From NCBI GenBank assembly GCA_054601695.1, contig BAAHQB010000154.1, positions 186,001 to 250,000 of the forward strand: a stretch of 64,000 bases of DNA, given 5' to 3'. A program made the translations under genes and the position numbers. Positions 63,822 through 64,000 of this stretch are shown one piece after another. Position 1 is the stretch's first letter. Each line of letters begins with the position of its first letter. The notes below the pieces were generated by a model, which did no database searches, had not been told where the DNA came from, and saw only the letters and a list, made by a program, of their open reading frames with translations. The stretch is from Amorphochlora amoebiformis. Lineage: Eukaryota > Cercozoa > Chlorarachniophyceae.

Positions 63822-64000
63822 TTAACCCTAACCCTAACCCGAACCCTAACCTAACCCTAACCACCAGCACCTCCAAGTCAATATTACCCAAAACTGACCC
63901 TAACCCTTCTTCAAACCCGGACCATAACCCTAAGTCTAACCCTAATCCCAGCGATCATCCCTTCCCGAATCCTAACCCTTTCGGAACCCAAAACACCATT
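63822..64000. repeat. CCCTAA telomere-like block at right edge
   Basis: CCCTAA and variants with unique inserts (ACCAGCACCTCCAAGTCAAT, GCGATCATCCCTTCCCG). It lies just upstream of the first DRC4 exon found, so it is probably intronic. This orientation (TTAGGG in the sense of the gene) is opposite to most other blocks. Confidence 0.88.

Overview
This is a eukaryotic nuclear window. It is dominated by (TA)n microsatellite, blocks of TTAGGG/CCCTAA telomere-like repeat and long (GA)n tracts. Between them lie very short exons. I joined these exons by hand from GT-AG sites, reading phase and family motifs. The organism is not identifiable from the sequence alone. Three things can be said about it: it builds motile cilia (a DRC4/GAS8 gene), it has a Treslin-type replication gene (known from animals and plants; fungi have the diverged Sld3), and its telomere-type motif is TTAGGG. 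A flagellated protist, alga or early-branching relative of animals would fit. Nothing bacterial is present: no operons, no rRNA or tRNA was seen.

Layout: (1) 623-21509, minus strand: a 36-exon organic anion transporter (OATP/SLCO) gene with N-terminus, signature motif and Kazal-like domain; only its last few codons are unresolved. (2) 26750-30880, minus strand: a gene of uncertain family, part of which resembles DUF3253; its 3' end is not found. (3) 31123-40736, plus strand: a Treslin/TICRR homologue in 13 exons, about 941 residues, starting 242 bp from gene 2 in a head-to-head arrangement. (4) 42156-54373, plus strand: a complete 19-exon MFSD5-type (molybdate-anion transporter family) gene, about 469 residues. 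(5) 57141-63761, minus strand: the last 8 exons of DRC4/GAS8, a nexin-dynein regulatory complex subunit; its 5' part lies beyond the right edge. The five genes have unrelated jobs (membrane transport, replication initiation, cilia), as is normal for a eukaryotic neighbourhood.

The most striking pattern is not a gene. Around many exons, a block of roughly 25-70 bp spanning one splice junction (exon end plus intron start, or intron end plus exon start) has been copied once to 17 times into the adjacent intron. The copies are separated by (TA)n and diverged to different degrees. It affects at least four of the five genes on both strands and forms most of the non-microsatellite intron sequence. 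A second pattern concerns the telomere-like blocks. They sit inside introns and are nearly always oriented so that the transcript reads CCCTAA. That strand is pyrimidine-rich and carries a CTAAC branch-point-like motif in each repeat.

All gene calls rest on my reading of translated exons and recalled family motifs. No alignment, search or RNA evidence was available.
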